Shown here: piece after piece, positions 44,959 to 53,843 of the stretch
Position numbering within the stretch: the first letter of the stretch is position 1
Layout: the number at the start of each line of letters is the position of its first letter
NCBI RefSeq assembly: GCF_021223605.1
Contig: NZ_CP075175.1
Coordinates: 2,424,501-2,488,500, forward strand
Length of the DNA: 64,000 nucleotides
Source: Paenibacillus sp. 481
GTDB taxonomy: Bacteria; Bacillota; Bacilli; Paenibacillales; Paenibacillaceae
Direction of reading: 5' to 3'
Notes under the pieces: model-generated
What the model was told of the DNA's origin: nothing
Databases searched by the model: none
What the model saw: only the letters and a program-made list of their open reading frames with translations
Position numbers and translations under genes: made by a program

Positions 44959-44986
44959 GATTGTTGACACACTGTTGTCAGCAATC
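44959..44986. promoter_or_regulatory. 28-bp palindrome, probable operator of the epoxide hydrolase gene
   Basis: Arms GATTGTTGAC and GTCAGCAATC (one mismatch) are separated by 8 bp. It lies between the WYL regulator and the hydrolase gene, 131 bp before the hydrolase start, and is the best regulatory candidate for this pair. Confidence 0.65.
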
Positions 44987-45116
44987 ATGAATTAATATGA
45001 ATGTACTAAAGGCGAACACGATTCTGCGATTGTACAATTCTGCAATTCTGCAATTCCATTACAGACGTAGGCCACGGCATACTATGTATATAACGATATC
45101 CGAGGAGGCTCCCCCA

Positions 45117-46313
45117 ATGATTCACTCCGAACAATTATTTGTACACAGCGTCCAGAGCAATACTAGTCAGGACGCCGAAATCAACCCTTTTCGCATCGAT
45201 ATCCCACAGGCAGATCTGGATGATCTGCACTATCGTTTATCCCGCACCCGTTGGCCCGATGCATTATCAGATGTGGGCTGGGACTATGGCGTACCAATAG
45301 ATTATCTTAAGCAGCTTGTGGAGTACTGGAAGTCTAACTATGACTGGCGTAAGCATGAAGACTTACTGAACCAATTCCCGCAATTTACTACCACCATTGA
45401 CGGTCAGAACATCCACTTCCTGCACGTTCGCTCACCAGAGCCTGAGGCAATGCCGTTAATCATCACGCACGGTTGGCCAGGCTCCATTGTAGAGTTCATC
45501 AATATTATTGGACCACTAACTGACCCTCGTGCTCATGGCGGCAAGCCAGAAAATGCTTTCCATATCGTTGCCCCTTCGATACCGGGGTTCGGCTTTTCGG
45601 GCCCGACCACCGAAGTGGGATGGAACACGGGACGCGTAGCTCAAGCATGGGCTGAACTCATGCGTCGTCTAGGCTATGAGCGTTACGGTGTTCAGGGGGG
45701 AGACACAGGGTCGATTATCTCGCTAGAGCTTGGACGGATAGCCCCCAACCATGTTATTGGGGTTCATGCCAATGGACTTACAGCGTTCCCATCCGGAGAT
45801 CCAACAGAATGGATCGACCTCTCGGACATCGAATACGAGCGCTTAGAACAATTAAGTGACCAAGGCTATGAAGCATCTGGCTATGCGATTATACAAGCCA
45901 CGCGCCCGCAGACACTTTCCTACGGCCTTACTGACTCCCCCGTAGGCCAGCTTGCTTGGATTGTCGAGAAGTTCAAGGAATGGACGGATCCTACCGCCAA
46001 GCTCCCCGAAGATGCCGTCGATCTCGATCTCCTCCTGACCAATGTAACGTTATATTGGTTGACCGGAACAGCAGGATCATCGGCTCGCATTTATAAAGAG
46101 GGGGCTAACGCTTGGGGCCAACCGGTTCATAAGTCGACAGTTCCAACCGGTGTAGCTGTGTTTCCGCACGACTGTTCGATTCGAAGATTGGTCGAACGAG
46201 AGCATCATGTCGTACACTGGTCAGAATTCAATCGCGGGGGTCACTTTGCAGCTATGGAAGCACCTGATCTCTTAGTAGCAGATATACGAAAATTTTTTGG
46301 TCAACTTCGCTAA
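45117..46313 (+). CDS. Epoxide-hydrolase-like alpha/beta hydrolase
   Basis: A 398-residue protein. The N-terminal EHN domain (FRIDIPQADLDDLHYRLSRT and SDVGWDYGVP) is followed by an alpha/beta hydrolase: oxyanion-hole motif HGWPGS, nucleophile Asp in VQGGDTGS, lid tyrosines, and catalytic His in RGGHFAAME. The family opens epoxides by adding water (microsomal EPHX1-like), often as detoxification. The start at 45117 is 8 nt after GAGGAGG; the frame is open further upstream from 44997 but lacks a site there. Probably regulated by the preceding WYL gene. Confidence 0.92.
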   Translation: MIHSEQLFVHSVQSNTSQDAEINPFRIDIPQADLDDLHYRLSRTRWPDALSDVGWDYGVPIDYLKQLVEYWKSNYDWRKHEDLLNQFPQFTTTIDGQNIHFLHVRSPEPEAMPLIITHGWPGSIVEFINIIGPLTDPRAHGGKPENAFHIVAPSIPGFGFSGPTTEVGWNTGRVAQAWAELMRRLGYERYGVQGGDTGSIISLELGRIAPNHVIGVHANGLTAFPSGDPTEWIDLSDIEYERLEQLSDQGYEASGYAIIQATRPQTLSYGLTDSPVGQLAWIVEKFKEWTDPTAKLPEDAVDLDLLLTNVTLYWLTGTAGSSARIYKEGANAWGQPVHKSTVPTGVAVFPHDCSIRRLVEREHHVVHWSEFNRGGHFAAMEAPDLLVADIRKFFGQLR

Positions 46314-46364
46314 TTTAGAAATCACAGGGGTTCGTGATTGTTCACTCATAACTTATAATAAAGA

Positions 46365-46416
46365 TTGACAGGACTCAAATGTGGAGATTAGAATGACATT
46401 GAGCAAGCGCTTTCAA
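46365..46416 (+). promoter_or_regulatory. Pullulanase promoter with downstream cre-like site
   Basis: A TTGACA box (46365-46370) and TAGAAT (46389-46394) are spaced 18 bp. Immediately downstream is TTGAGCAAGCGCTTTCAA (46399-46416), whose AAGCGCTTTCA half matches CcpA cre sites and would act as a roadblock. Confidence 0.55.
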
Positions 46417-46490
46417 GTTGATTTTCACCAGCGTAAGTTGGTTGATTGAAAAAGGTCACTTGGGCTCGCTTGTATTTATTTTTAACAAAA

Positions 46491-46504
46491 TGCAAACGTT
46501 TGCA
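46491..46504. promoter_or_regulatory. cre/LacI-type operator before pullulanase
   Basis: TGCAAACGTTTGCA is a perfect palindrome fitting the cre consensus TGnAAnCGnTnnCA. It lies 20 bp before the pullulanase start codon. A near-identical site (58478-58491) precedes the alpha-amylase gene. Confidence 0.82.
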
Positions 46505-46524
46505 TACATGAAAGGGGACTATTT

Positions 46525-49392
46525 ATGATAAGCATGAAACGGTTCGGAACAGTTATTTCGGCCTTTCTAATTACAACGTTGACTTCGACAACCATTAGCA
46601 TTCCGCCTGCGCAAGCTAGCGGTGGGTTCCCAGAAAAGGTTACTTTAGTTAGAGCGTCTCAGATGGCGCTTGGATCGGACACAATTGGGGGGCCGTCATC
46701 GGCTGTTACAGATAAGATTCCGGCAGGACATCTCAGAATTCACTACACACGTGCGGACAATAACTATGATACATATGGTTTATGGCTATGGGAGCATGTG
46801 GCTGCACCCTCTAACGACTGGCCAAAAGGTGCAACAGCCCTTCCGCCCGAGAAACGGGATGGATACGGAGCCTATGTGGATGTTCCACTAGCTGCAAATG
46901 CTTCAAAAGTAGGGTTTCTCGTCGTCAACCGTACGACAGGAGAGAAAGAAGGCGGCGACAAGTCCGTCATGCTCACTTCGTCCATGAATGAGGTTTGGAT
47001 TAAGCAAGGAGACGACAAGGTATATTCTTCACCAGCAGGCGAAGTCGCTAAGGCGATTCAATCTGCCGAAATAGTCTCCGATGCCGAGCTCATGCTTGGA
47101 TTTACGGCAACGGAGGGGCTTGAAGAGCACAAATTAGCGCAATCTATTGTGGTCAAAGATCGAAACGGCGAGTTATTGCCGATTCAGTCCGTAACCATTC
47201 AAGCAGGTAAGCCGATGGTGAAATTGATGTTGACTAAACCTGTTAATCTGGATCTGGCGCCATTGTCCGTTGAATACGAAGGACGTAAGGTTACGGCGAA
47301 TATAGGGTGGCGCTTAATTGATAGTAAGTATGCTTATAACGGCAACGATTTGGGCGCAACTTACGATAATGGAAGCGTGGGGCTGAAGCTGTGGGCGCCG
47401 AAGGCGAGCAAGGTTACGGCAAATATTTTTGACAAACAAGACGCTACGATTCACGTCGGAAGTGTAGATCTAACACGAGGAGACCATGGCGTCTGGTTCG
47501 CCAAAGTGAGTCCGAGTGATTTGTCTGGAAAAAAGGTTACCGATCTGCGCGGTTATTTTTATCAATATGAGGTTACGAATGACGGTGTAACGAAAAAGGT
47601 GCTTGATCCTTACGCGAAGTCGTTGGCAGAGTTCCGTGTGAACACGAAAGGTGAGGCTGGACCTGACGGCGACACCGTAGGAAAAGCGGCAATCGTTGAT
47701 TTAAGCGGGACGAATCCGCAAGGTTTCGGCTACGCTAACATTAAAGGTTACGAGAAGCGGGAGGACGCGATTATTTGGGAAGCTCATGTTCGCGACTTCA
47801 CTTCCGACCCTTCTATTCCGAAAGGCGAGCTTGGAGCACGTTGGGGCTCGTACAAAGCTTTTATTGATAAGCTACCATACATTAAGTCGCTTGGCGTTAC
47901 TCACGTTCAACTGCTGCCAGTCATGGCTTGGTACTACGGTGATGAAGCAGCAATGGATAAGCGTGAGTTGAACTATTCGACGAAGGGAAATGAATATAAC
48001 TGGGGCTATGATCCCCACGGTTATTTCGCGCCAGACGGTGCTTATTCCGAAAATGCGAAGGACCCTGAACTGCGCGTGAAGGAATTGAAGGAACTCATCG
48101 ATGCGATTCATGACGCGGATATGGGTGTCGTGCTGGATGTCGTGTACACGCATACGGCGAAGACAGATATTTTGAACGATATTGTGCCGAACTATTATGC
48201 TTTCCAAAATGCGAATGGCGATTTCCTTGGAGACTTCGGCAATAATCTAGCGACGAATCATGCTATGGCTGAGAAGCTAATGGTCGATTCGGTCAAATAT
48301 TGGTTCGATGAGTACAAAATCGACGGCATGCGCTGGGACATGATGGGCGATGCTACGTACCCTGCCGTACAGAAGGCGTACGACGCAGCCGCAGCTTTGA
48401 ATCCGAACGCACTATTCATCGGAGAGGGCTGGCGCACCTTTAAGGGGCATATGGCTGATCCATCGCTCGCTGGCATGGGAGCTGATCAGGATTGGATGAA
48501 CAAGACGAACAGCGTCGGCGTATTCTCTGACGAAATTCGCAATGAGTTAAAGTCGGGCTTCGGCTCTGAGGGCGAGCCACGGTTCATTACAGGTGGAGCA
48601 AGAAACATTCAGACGATCCTGAACAATATTAAAGGTCAACCAAGCAATACGCCAGCTGATGACCCAGGTGACATGGTGCCTTATATTGAGGCACATGACA
48701 ACCTTCCTGTATATGACGTTATTGCACAGTCGATCAAGAAAGATCCTGCAATTCCAGCGAATAATCTGGAAATCCATAAGCGCATGCGTATCGGCAACTT
48801 GCTTGTTCTGACTACGCAGGGAACAGCATTCCTCCATGCAGGACAGGAGTACGGACGTACGAAGCAATGGAAAGGCGAAGGTGTTCCAGAGCATAAGTAC
48901 CATACTTTTAAGGATCAGTCGGGCAAAGAGTTTGGTCATTTCGTACACGATTCGTACGACTCGTCGGATGCAATTAATATGTTCGACTGGACCAAGGCTA
49001 CAGATGCGAAGAAATATCCGGTCAACCATGTGACAAGCGAGTACACAAAGGGGCTTATTGAGCTTCGTAAACATACGAACGCGTTTAGACTCGGCGATAA
49101 GAACGTGGTAGATTCCAATGTCACGCTTATTAAAGCGCCGGAAATGAAAGAGAACGATCTTGTTATCGGCTACAAAAATGTTGCGACGGATGGCACTGGT
49201 CAGTACTACGTCTTCGTGAACGCGGACAGTAAGAGCAGAAAGCTGACGCTCCCAGTCGATTTGACGTCTGGAACAGTCATTGTCGACAGTGACGAAGCAG
49301 GAGTAAAGGCTGTAGCTAAACGGTCCGGCTACAAGTTGAAGAAGAAATCGATTACGCTTGATCCGTTAAGCGCAGTTGTGATTCGGATGTAA
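46525..49392 (+). CDS. pulA: Secreted type I pullulanase
   Basis: A 955-residue secreted debranching enzyme. It has a signal peptide (1-31, ending AQAS), a CBM41/PUD starch-binding domain (about 65-170, with HYTRADNNYDTYGLWLW) and a CBM48-like N-domain (YDNGSVGLKLWAPKASKV). The GH13 catalytic domain carries the type I signature YNWGYDP, nucleophile Asp605 (RWDMMGD), acid/base Glu634 (GEGW) and Asp725 (EAHDN). A C-terminal beta domain follows. It hydrolyses alpha-1,6 branches in pullulan and starch outside the cell. Start follows GAAAGGGGACTATTT. Confidence 0.95.
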   Translation: MISMKRFGTVISAFLITTLTSTTISIPPAQASGGFPEKVTLVRASQMALGSDTIGGPSSAVTDKIPAGHLRIHYTRADNNYDTYGLWLWEHVAAPSNDWPKGATALPPEKRDGYGAYVDVPLAANASKVGFLVVNRTTGEKEGGDKSVMLTSSMNEVWIKQGDDKVYSSPAGEVAKAIQSAEIVSDAELMLGFTATEGLEEHKLAQSIVVKDRNGELLPIQSVTIQAGKPMVKLMLTKPVNLDLAPLSVEYEGRKVTANIGWRLIDSKYAYNGNDLGATYDNGSVGLKLWAPKASKVTANIFDKQDATIHVGSVDLTRGDHGVWFAKVSPSDLSGKKVTDLRGYFYQYEVTNDGVTKKVLDPYAKSLAEFRVNTKGEAGPDGDTVGKAAIVDLSGTNPQGFGYANIKGYEKREDAIIWEAHVRDFTSDPSIPKGELGARWGSYKAFIDKLPYIKSLGVTHVQLLPVMAWYYGDEAAMDKRELNYSTKGNEYNWGYDPHGYFAPDGAYSENAKDPELRVKELKELIDAIHDADMGVVLDVVYTHTAKTDILNDIVPNYYAFQNANGDFLGDFGNNLATNHAMAEKLMVDSVKYWFDEYKIDGMRWDMMGDATYPAVQKAYDAAAALNPNALFIGEGWRTFKGHMADPSLAGMGADQDWMNKTNSVGVFSDEIRNELKSGFGSEGEPRFITGGARNIQTILNNIKGQPSNTPADDPGDMVPYIEAHDNLPVYDVIAQSIKKDPAIPANNLEIHKRMRIGNLLVLTTQGTAFLHAGQEYGRTKQWKGEGVPEHKYHTFKDQSGKEFGHFVHDSYDSSDAINMFDWTKATDAKKYPVNHVTSEYTKGLIELRKHTNAFRLGDKNVVDSNVTLIKAPEMKENDLVIGYKNVATDGTGQYYVFVNADSKSRKLTLPVDLTSGTVIVDSDEAGVKAVAKRSGYKLKKKSITLDPLSAVVIRM

Positions 49393-49442
49393 GTAACCTC
49401 TGGCTTGGAATGGGCTATATTCAAAAAAACCAGAAAAAAACT

Positions 49443-49469
49443 AGAGCGCTGCGTAATAAGCAGCGCTCC
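49443..49469 (+). terminator. Terminator-like hairpin after pullulanase, left of repeat copy C
   Basis: GAGCGCTGC and GCAGCGCTC form a perfect 9-bp stem around GTAATAA. Nearly the same hairpin recurs at 49807-49837 on the other side of the repeat. Confidence 0.75.
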
Positions 49470-49473
49470 AGTT

Positions 49474-49803
49474 CGCAGCTTGTCGAGCAACCTCTGTTTG
49501 TTAAGACGAGGGTTTCTCTTCATTGAAATAACGGCAAGCAGCTTCGCATTTATCGGTTGGTAGTTAGCTGATTCACTGTGCTTCCTCTCCTAACGGTCGC
49601 CACAGTTGTTATTTCAGCGAAAATGAATCCATTCCACATGTAACGGTTATGATGGCGCTTATTACGATGAAAACAGCTGGATTTTGAGTGGAATTGGAGA
49701 AATAAGCTCACCTATAACCATTAGAAATCAAAACGAGGTAAATCTGGCGATATAGCTACTATGGCAACCGTTAAGAACTAACTTTGCTTTTTCGATAGCC
49801 TGA
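49474..49803. repeat. Structured dispersed repeat, copy C (full length)
   Basis: About 330 bp closely matching copy B (41405-41762). It begins with AGCTTGTCGA and ends with the complement of AGGCTATCGA. The core arms TAACGGTCGCCACAG and CTATGGCAACCGTTA lie near 49591 and 49760, with TAACGGTTAT and ATAACCATTA inside. It sits between convergent genes and between duplicated hairpins. Confidence 0.85.
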
Positions 49804-49806
49804 AAA

Positions 49807-49840
49807 ATAGAGCGCTGCCTATTAAGCAGCGCTCTATTTT
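49807..49840 (-). terminator. Terminator hairpin right of repeat copy C
   Basis: ATAGAGCGCTGC and GCAGCGCTCTAT form a perfect 12-bp stem with loop CTATTAA; T residues follow on both strands. It would serve the FMN reductase operon on the minus strand. Confidence 0.85.
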
Positions 49841-49877
49841 AACTTTTGGCGAAATCACCTAAAATCAATGAAAATTA

Positions 49878-50453
49878 TCAAAAATCATACTCCACATCTT
49901 TCTCTTCTCGAATCCGTGCATACGCATGGACTAGCTGCACAGTATCCTCTACTAGTCGTGCGATACGGAACATAACGTCGTCATTTACAATCTCTTTGCG
50001 TTGAAAATCTTTTTCCTCTATAAATACATAAGTCGGTACAATATGCGCCTTCATATACGCCAGTATTGGTTTTAATTGCTGTTCCGCCATTAAAAAATGT
50101 CTAGCTGTACCTGCCGTAACGAGCATGCTCACGACTTTATCTCGAAAGGCGTTGACGGGTAATAAGTCAAAAATATTTTTTAAAGTCGCCGGAATAGAAG
50201 CTTGGAATGTCGGTGTTCCAATAATGATGGCATCCGCCGCCATAATGGTTTCGGTAACGAACTTGGTGTCACCCTCATAATCTGAATAATTACGGCCATC
50301 ACTAAAGACCATATCGTAATCAGCGAGATCAAGCAGAGTAATCTCGATCTCCGCATCTGGATATTTTTCACGCGCTACTTGGAGTGTATAATCCATTGCT
50401 GTACGTGTCTTAGTTCCGACATTAGACCCAGCGAGACCTACAATTTTCATCAT
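49878..50453 (-). CDS. NADPH-dependent FMN reductase-like flavoprotein
   Basis: A 191-residue flavodoxin-fold protein. It begins MKIVGLAGSNVGTKTRTAMD, the FMN phosphate loop, and has IIIGTPTFQASIPATLKNIFDLL. The family reduces FMN, quinones or azo dyes. The start at 50453 follows AAGGAGTGATT, nine bases after the stop of the LLM oxidoreductase, so it is the last gene of a MarR-controlled operon and may supply reduced flavin to it. Confidence 0.9.
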   Translation of the reverse strand: MMKIVGLAGSNVGTKTRTAMDYTLQVAREKYPDAEIEITLLDLADYDMVFSDGRNYSDYEGDTKFVTETIMAADAIIIGTPTFQASIPATLKNIFDLLPVNAFRDKVVSMLVTAGTARHFLMAEQQLKPILAYMKAHIVPTYVFIEEKDFQRKEIVNDDVMFRIARLVEDTVQLVHAYARIREEKDVEYDF

Positions 50454-50462
50454 AATCACTCC

Positions 50463-51521
50463 TTATTTTTTGGCTGTATGCTTCTTAACCGCAGGCATGA
50501 TTTCCGTTGCAAGCAGTTCAATATTTTTCGCAATCTTATCGAACGGCACGCCACCAAAATCGACCTGCGCCATAAAGCGCTGTTGCCCATACAGCTCGTA
50601 TTGATAGAGCATTTTTTCAATAATTTGTTGAGGGCTACCGATCATTAGGGCATCACGATAATCGACAGCTTGAGCAAACTGCTGCTTCGGATAACCGCTG
50701 CCCTTCAAAGCCTGCATCCCCGCGTTAATATGCGGGTAGTACTCGCGCAGCGCATCCTGCGTCGTTGCAGCTGTATACAACAAACCTGTCGTTGCAATAG
50801 GCAACGTCGCGGGATCAAATCCATTTTGCTCTGCTGCCTCACGGTACGCATCAACGGAATACTTAAAGCTAGTTGCTGGACCACCAAGCGTTGTCAGCAT
50901 CATCGGTACACCTGCAACTCCAGCCTTAATGGCACTGGCAGGCGGCCCGCCTACTGCCCGCCAAATGGGCATCTGGCCATTTTGAGGCTGCGGCAAAATG
51001 GATGCATTTTTCAAAGGTGCACGGAATTGCCCTTCCCACGTTACACTTTCCTCGTTATTCAGCTTCATTAGAAGCTCCATTTTTTCCTCAAACAATTCCT
51101 CATAATCGCGTACATCATAACCTAGTAAGCTGTATGCCCCTACACGTGAACCACGCCCAGCGACAATTTCAGCGCGACCTTTCGAGATTAGGTCGAGGGT
51201 AGCGAAATCTTCGTACACCCGAACAGGGTCAGATGTACTTAACACCGTTGCCGAGCTAGCAATTTTAATCTTTTTTGTTGCTTGTGCGATGGCCCCTAAA
51301 ATGACCGAATGCGCCTGTGTTGTAAAATGCGTCTGATGGCTTTCCCCGACAGCAAATACATCCAGTCCTGCTTCATCAGCGAGCTTACCTGCTTCAATGA
51401 GCTCATGAATCCGCTGTTCGGCACTAATCTTGGTGCCTGTATGTGGATTCGCTAAATGGTCTCCAATAGAATATAGACCGATTTCAAGACCTTTATCTGG
51501 ATCGATTCGATATGGTTTCAT
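50463..51521 (-). CDS. LLM-class flavin-dependent oxidoreductase
   Basis: A 352-residue luciferase-like monooxygenase. Typical segments are GLDVFAVGESHQTHF, KKIKIASSATVLSTSDPVRVY, RAEIVAGRGS and PQPQNGQMPIWRAVGG. Start at 51521 after GAGGGAGAGAACAACT. It lies between a ring-cleaving dioxygenase and an FMN reductase, suggesting two-component oxidation of an aromatic or quinone compound with flavin supplied by the reductase (inference). Confidence 0.92.
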   Translation of the reverse strand: MKPYRIDPDKGLEIGLYSIGDHLANPHTGTKISAEQRIHELIEAGKLADEAGLDVFAVGESHQTHFTTQAHSVILGAIAQATKKIKIASSATVLSTSDPVRVYEDFATLDLISKGRAEIVAGRGSRVGAYSLLGYDVRDYEELFEEKMELLMKLNNEESVTWEGQFRAPLKNASILPQPQNGQMPIWRAVGGPPASAIKAGVAGVPMMLTTLGGPATSFKYSVDAYREAAEQNGFDPATLPIATTGLLYTAATTQDALREYYPHINAGMQALKGSGYPKQQFAQAVDYRDALMIGSPQQIIEKMLYQYELYGQQRFMAQVDFGGVPFDKIAKNIELLATEIMPAVKKHTAKK

Positions 51522-51549
51522 AGTTGTTCTCTCCCTCTTAATGAAGTTG

Positions 51550-52491
51550 TTAATCAAGTGGTTTTAATTTGGCTTCAATTTCAGCGCGTCGTGCCTCTAA
51601 AAAGGGTGGCAAATCTAATGCTTTACCGAGATCTTCAATGGTTGAATCCGCAGTGAATCCAGGGCCATCAGTCGCAATTTCGAATAAAATTCCGTTGGAT
51701 TCACGGAAGTACAGGCTTTTGAAATAGAAGCGATCTACAATTCCTGTTGATTGGAAGCCACGTTGCTTCACATTCTCGTCCCAATAACGCAGCTCGTCTT
51801 CGTTGTTCACTCGGATTGCTAAATGATGCACACTTCCTCGGCCATACTTCTCAGCTGGCCCTTCTTGTTGTTTAATCACAATCTCGCCAAATGCCTGCCC
51901 AGCTACGGCCTGATAAATGGCCTCCTGTTCAGAGCGAGCTATTTCCGCATAACCGAACATGTCCTTCAATACATTGGCTAAACGGTCAAGGTAGCGCACG
52001 GTCATTTCGACTGTACCTAATCCTAGAATTCGATGTTGCTGCACGACCGTAGAGTCACCCCATGCTGACCAATGAGCTGGGATTTCTTCACCGTTGTTAT
52101 TTATTAAAATCAAGCGCAAGCCTTCTGAGTCCTCAAAGTGGATAGCATCTCGGCCAGCATACGTTGTAATGTCACCATGCTTGACATGTAGCTGCTCAAA
52201 GCGGTCTTTCCAAAATACAAGGCTGTCATACGACGGCACGAGCAGTCCGATTTGCGTAATCGCATTCGTCCCACGCACCATTCTCCCTGCAATGGGAAGT
52301 TCGAAAAAAGATAGCTCCGTCCCAGCACTGCCAGTTAAATCGCCATAAAATAAGTGATACATCGTAGGGTCATCTTGGTTGACCGTCTTTTTCACTCTGC
52401 GTAATCCTAATACGTTTTGATAAAATTCATTATTGGTGTGTGCGCTTTTAGTTAGCATCGTCACATGATGGTGTCCTGCAATGGTGTACAT
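51550..52491 (-). CDS. Ring-cleaving (VOC-fold) dioxygenase, MhqO/MhqA-like
   Basis: A 313-residue protein with two VOC modules. The first begins GHHHVTMLTKSAHTNNEFYQ and the second EMTVRYLDRLANVL. Probable metal ligands are the early His, the His in SVHHLAIRV and the Glu in ILFEIATDGPGF. Bacillus subtilis MhqA/E/O of this family are induced by hydroquinone and catechol stress. Start at 52491 after GAGGAGGAACTGCC. A 22-bp MarR-type operator lies just upstream. Confidence 0.92.
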   Translation of the reverse strand: MYTIAGHHHVTMLTKSAHTNNEFYQNVLGLRRVKKTVNQDDPTMYHLFYGDLTGSAGTELSFFELPIAGRMVRGTNAITQIGLLVPSYDSLVFWKDRFEQLHVKHGDITTYAGRDAIHFEDSEGLRLILINNNGEEIPAHWSAWGDSTVVQQHRILGLGTVEMTVRYLDRLANVLKDMFGYAEIARSEQEAIYQAVAGQAFGEIVIKQQEGPAEKYGRGSVHHLAIRVNNEDELRYWDENVKQRGFQSTGIVDRFYFKSLYFRESNGILFEIATDGPGFTADSTIEDLGKALDLPPFLEARRAEIEAKLKPLD

Positions 52492-52510
52492 GGCAGTTCC
52501 TCCTCTATTT

Positions 52511-52532
52511 ATCATTTGATTAGTCAAGTGAT
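52511..52532. promoter_or_regulatory. MarR-type operator 1, before the dioxygenase gene
   Basis: Arms ATCATTTGA and TCAAGTGAT separated by TTAG. On the opposite strand it differs at only three of 22 positions from operator 2 at 53019-53040. Confidence 0.75.
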
Positions 52533-52545
52533 GGTGTAAAAAAAT

Positions 52546-52989
52546 CTATTCAGGAGGTATCTCCTTAGAAAGGCTATGTTTATGAACGCGTGTCATTAGT
52601 GAGTATAGTGTTTTCTGTTCTTCTTCGCTTAATACATCGTCAAAAAATGACGATTGAAAGGCCAATTGATCGGGCATCGCTTGTTCTAAAATAGACTCAC
52701 CTTTAGCGGTAAGACTAATCGTCTTTGTTTTCCAATCGAGTTTACGTACAATATAGCCCTCTTTTTCAAGGCGAACGAGCATACGCGAAATACCGCCTTG
52801 TGTAACCGTCACTTTCTCAGCTAACTCCATTTGCGTGAGTGGCTGGTAGGTGCGAATTTGCATAAGTACGTCAAATTGTGCTGTCGTTAATCCAAATCGA
52901 TTCAAAAAGTCATTCGACATCTGATTGCTCTGGGTTGTAAAACGCATTAAGCGTAACCAGATTAATGATCCTATCGTATTATTACGCAT
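52546..52989 (-). CDS. MarR-family regulator, MhqR-like
   Basis: A 147-residue winged-helix repressor. [40 protein letters not shown] and [12 protein letters not shown] are the DNA-binding elements. Start after GAAGGGGAGAAAACGAA. The operon it heads resembles the MhqR regulon of Bacillus subtilis, which detoxifies quinones and aromatic electrophiles. Near-identical palindromes before this gene and before the dioxygenase suggest autoregulation plus operon control. Confidence 0.92.
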   Translation of the reverse strand: MRNNTIGSLIWLRLMRFTTQSNQMSNDFLNRFGLTTAQFDVLMQIRTYQPLTQMELAEKVTVTQGGISRMLVRLEKEGYIVRKLDWKTKTISLTAKGESILEQAMPDQLAFQSSFFDDVLSEEEQKTLYSLMTRVHKHSLSKEIPPE

Positions 52990-53018
52990 TTCGTTTTCTC
53001 CCCTTCGCTAATCTTAAT

Positions 53019-53040
53019 ATCACTTTACTACTCAACTGAT
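53019..53040. promoter_or_regulatory. MarR-type operator 2, before the marR gene
   Basis: ATCACTTTA and TCAACTGAT separated by CTAC. It is the diverged partner of operator 1, about 30 bp upstream of the regulator start. Confidence 0.68.
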
Positions 53041-53079
53041 AAATTGTCAAATCACATGAAGGGTGAACTGACAAGGCGA

Positions 53080-53107
53080 AATGGGGGCTAGACAAGCAGC
53101 CCCCATT
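53080..53107 (-). terminator. Hairpin after the HAD phosphatase gene
   Basis: A perfect 10-bp stem (AATGGGGGCT with AGCCCCCATT) and an 8-nt loop just after the stop codon on the minus strand; followed only by TTTC. Confidence 0.7.
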
Positions 53108-53113
53108 ATCACT

Positions 53114-53782
53114 CTATCGGCTCCTATGGAAGACGATCTCTTCAGCAAGCAGCTCACGAAAATCAGCCACACGCATAAAAATTCGATCCGGCAGAACGTC
53201 ATAGACCAAGCTTTGGGATGTAGAAAGCCACTGAACGCCGTAAGTACGTATCCCCGCGGCCATACCGGCAAGTATGTCCGCATTGCTATCTCCTACGAAT
53301 ACGGCCTCCGATTGGTGTATCCCTAGCGTATCCAATGCTTTAAATATACCTTCAGGGTCGGGCTTTGCTTTTTCAACATCATCACCAGTAATCGCGATAT
53401 CAAAAAAATGCAGTAAATGCAAAGCCTCGGATGAAACATGAAAAGCACGTCTACTTTTACCGGTTATAACGCCAATCTTCACGTTTTGCTCTTTTAAAAA
53501 TTGAAGTAAATCGATAATGGCTTGGTCGCTGAGGCTTGAATCATAATGACCTTGTTCATATAAGGAGTAGTAATCGTGAATGGCTTGTGGAACGGAAGCT
53601 TTATCTCGGAAGTTATCACTAATAATGCCTTCCTCAGTTGGCCCAAACATCGCAATAAGCTCATCGTTGGTCACGTCTCTGTTATCGTATTGTTTAAATA
53701 CGGCCTTAAAGGCATGGAATGATAAGGGTAAGGTATCAGCAAGGGTTCCATCAAAATCAAATAACACGACTTGAATTGACAT
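53114..53782 (-). CDS. HAD-superfamily phosphatase (phosphoglycolate phosphatase-like)
   Basis: A 222-residue HAD hydrolase. Motif I is LFDFDGTLADTLPLSF with the nucleophile Asp, motif II VITGKSRRA, then AKPDPEGIFKAL and motif IV VFVGDSNADILAGMAAG. A helical type I cap lies between. Similar to phosphoglycolate phosphatase/PpaX-type enzymes; substrate not determined. Start about 12 nt after AAGGAG. Transcribed separately from the marR operon. Confidence 0.92.
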   Translation of the reverse strand: MSIQVVLFDFDGTLADTLPLSFHAFKAVFKQYDNRDVTNDELIAMFGPTEEGIISDNFRDKASVPQAIHDYYSLYEQGHYDSSLSDQAIIDLLQFLKEQNVKIGVITGKSRRAFHVSSEALHLLHFFDIAITGDDVEKAKPDPEGIFKALDTLGIHQSEAVFVGDSNADILAGMAAGIRTYGVQWLSTSQSLVYDVLPDRIFMRVADFRELLAEEIVFHRSR

Positions 53783-53843
53783 ATACAGAACACGCTCCTT
53801 AGTCGATATAGGGAAGTATTATTTACATGAGAAAGGTGAGTGT

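Noticed and set aside
41340..49860. Interpreting the structured repeats as group II intron or integron attC remnants
   Set aside because: No reverse transcriptase, domain V-like motif or attC core sites were seen. Insertion near terminators alone is not enough.
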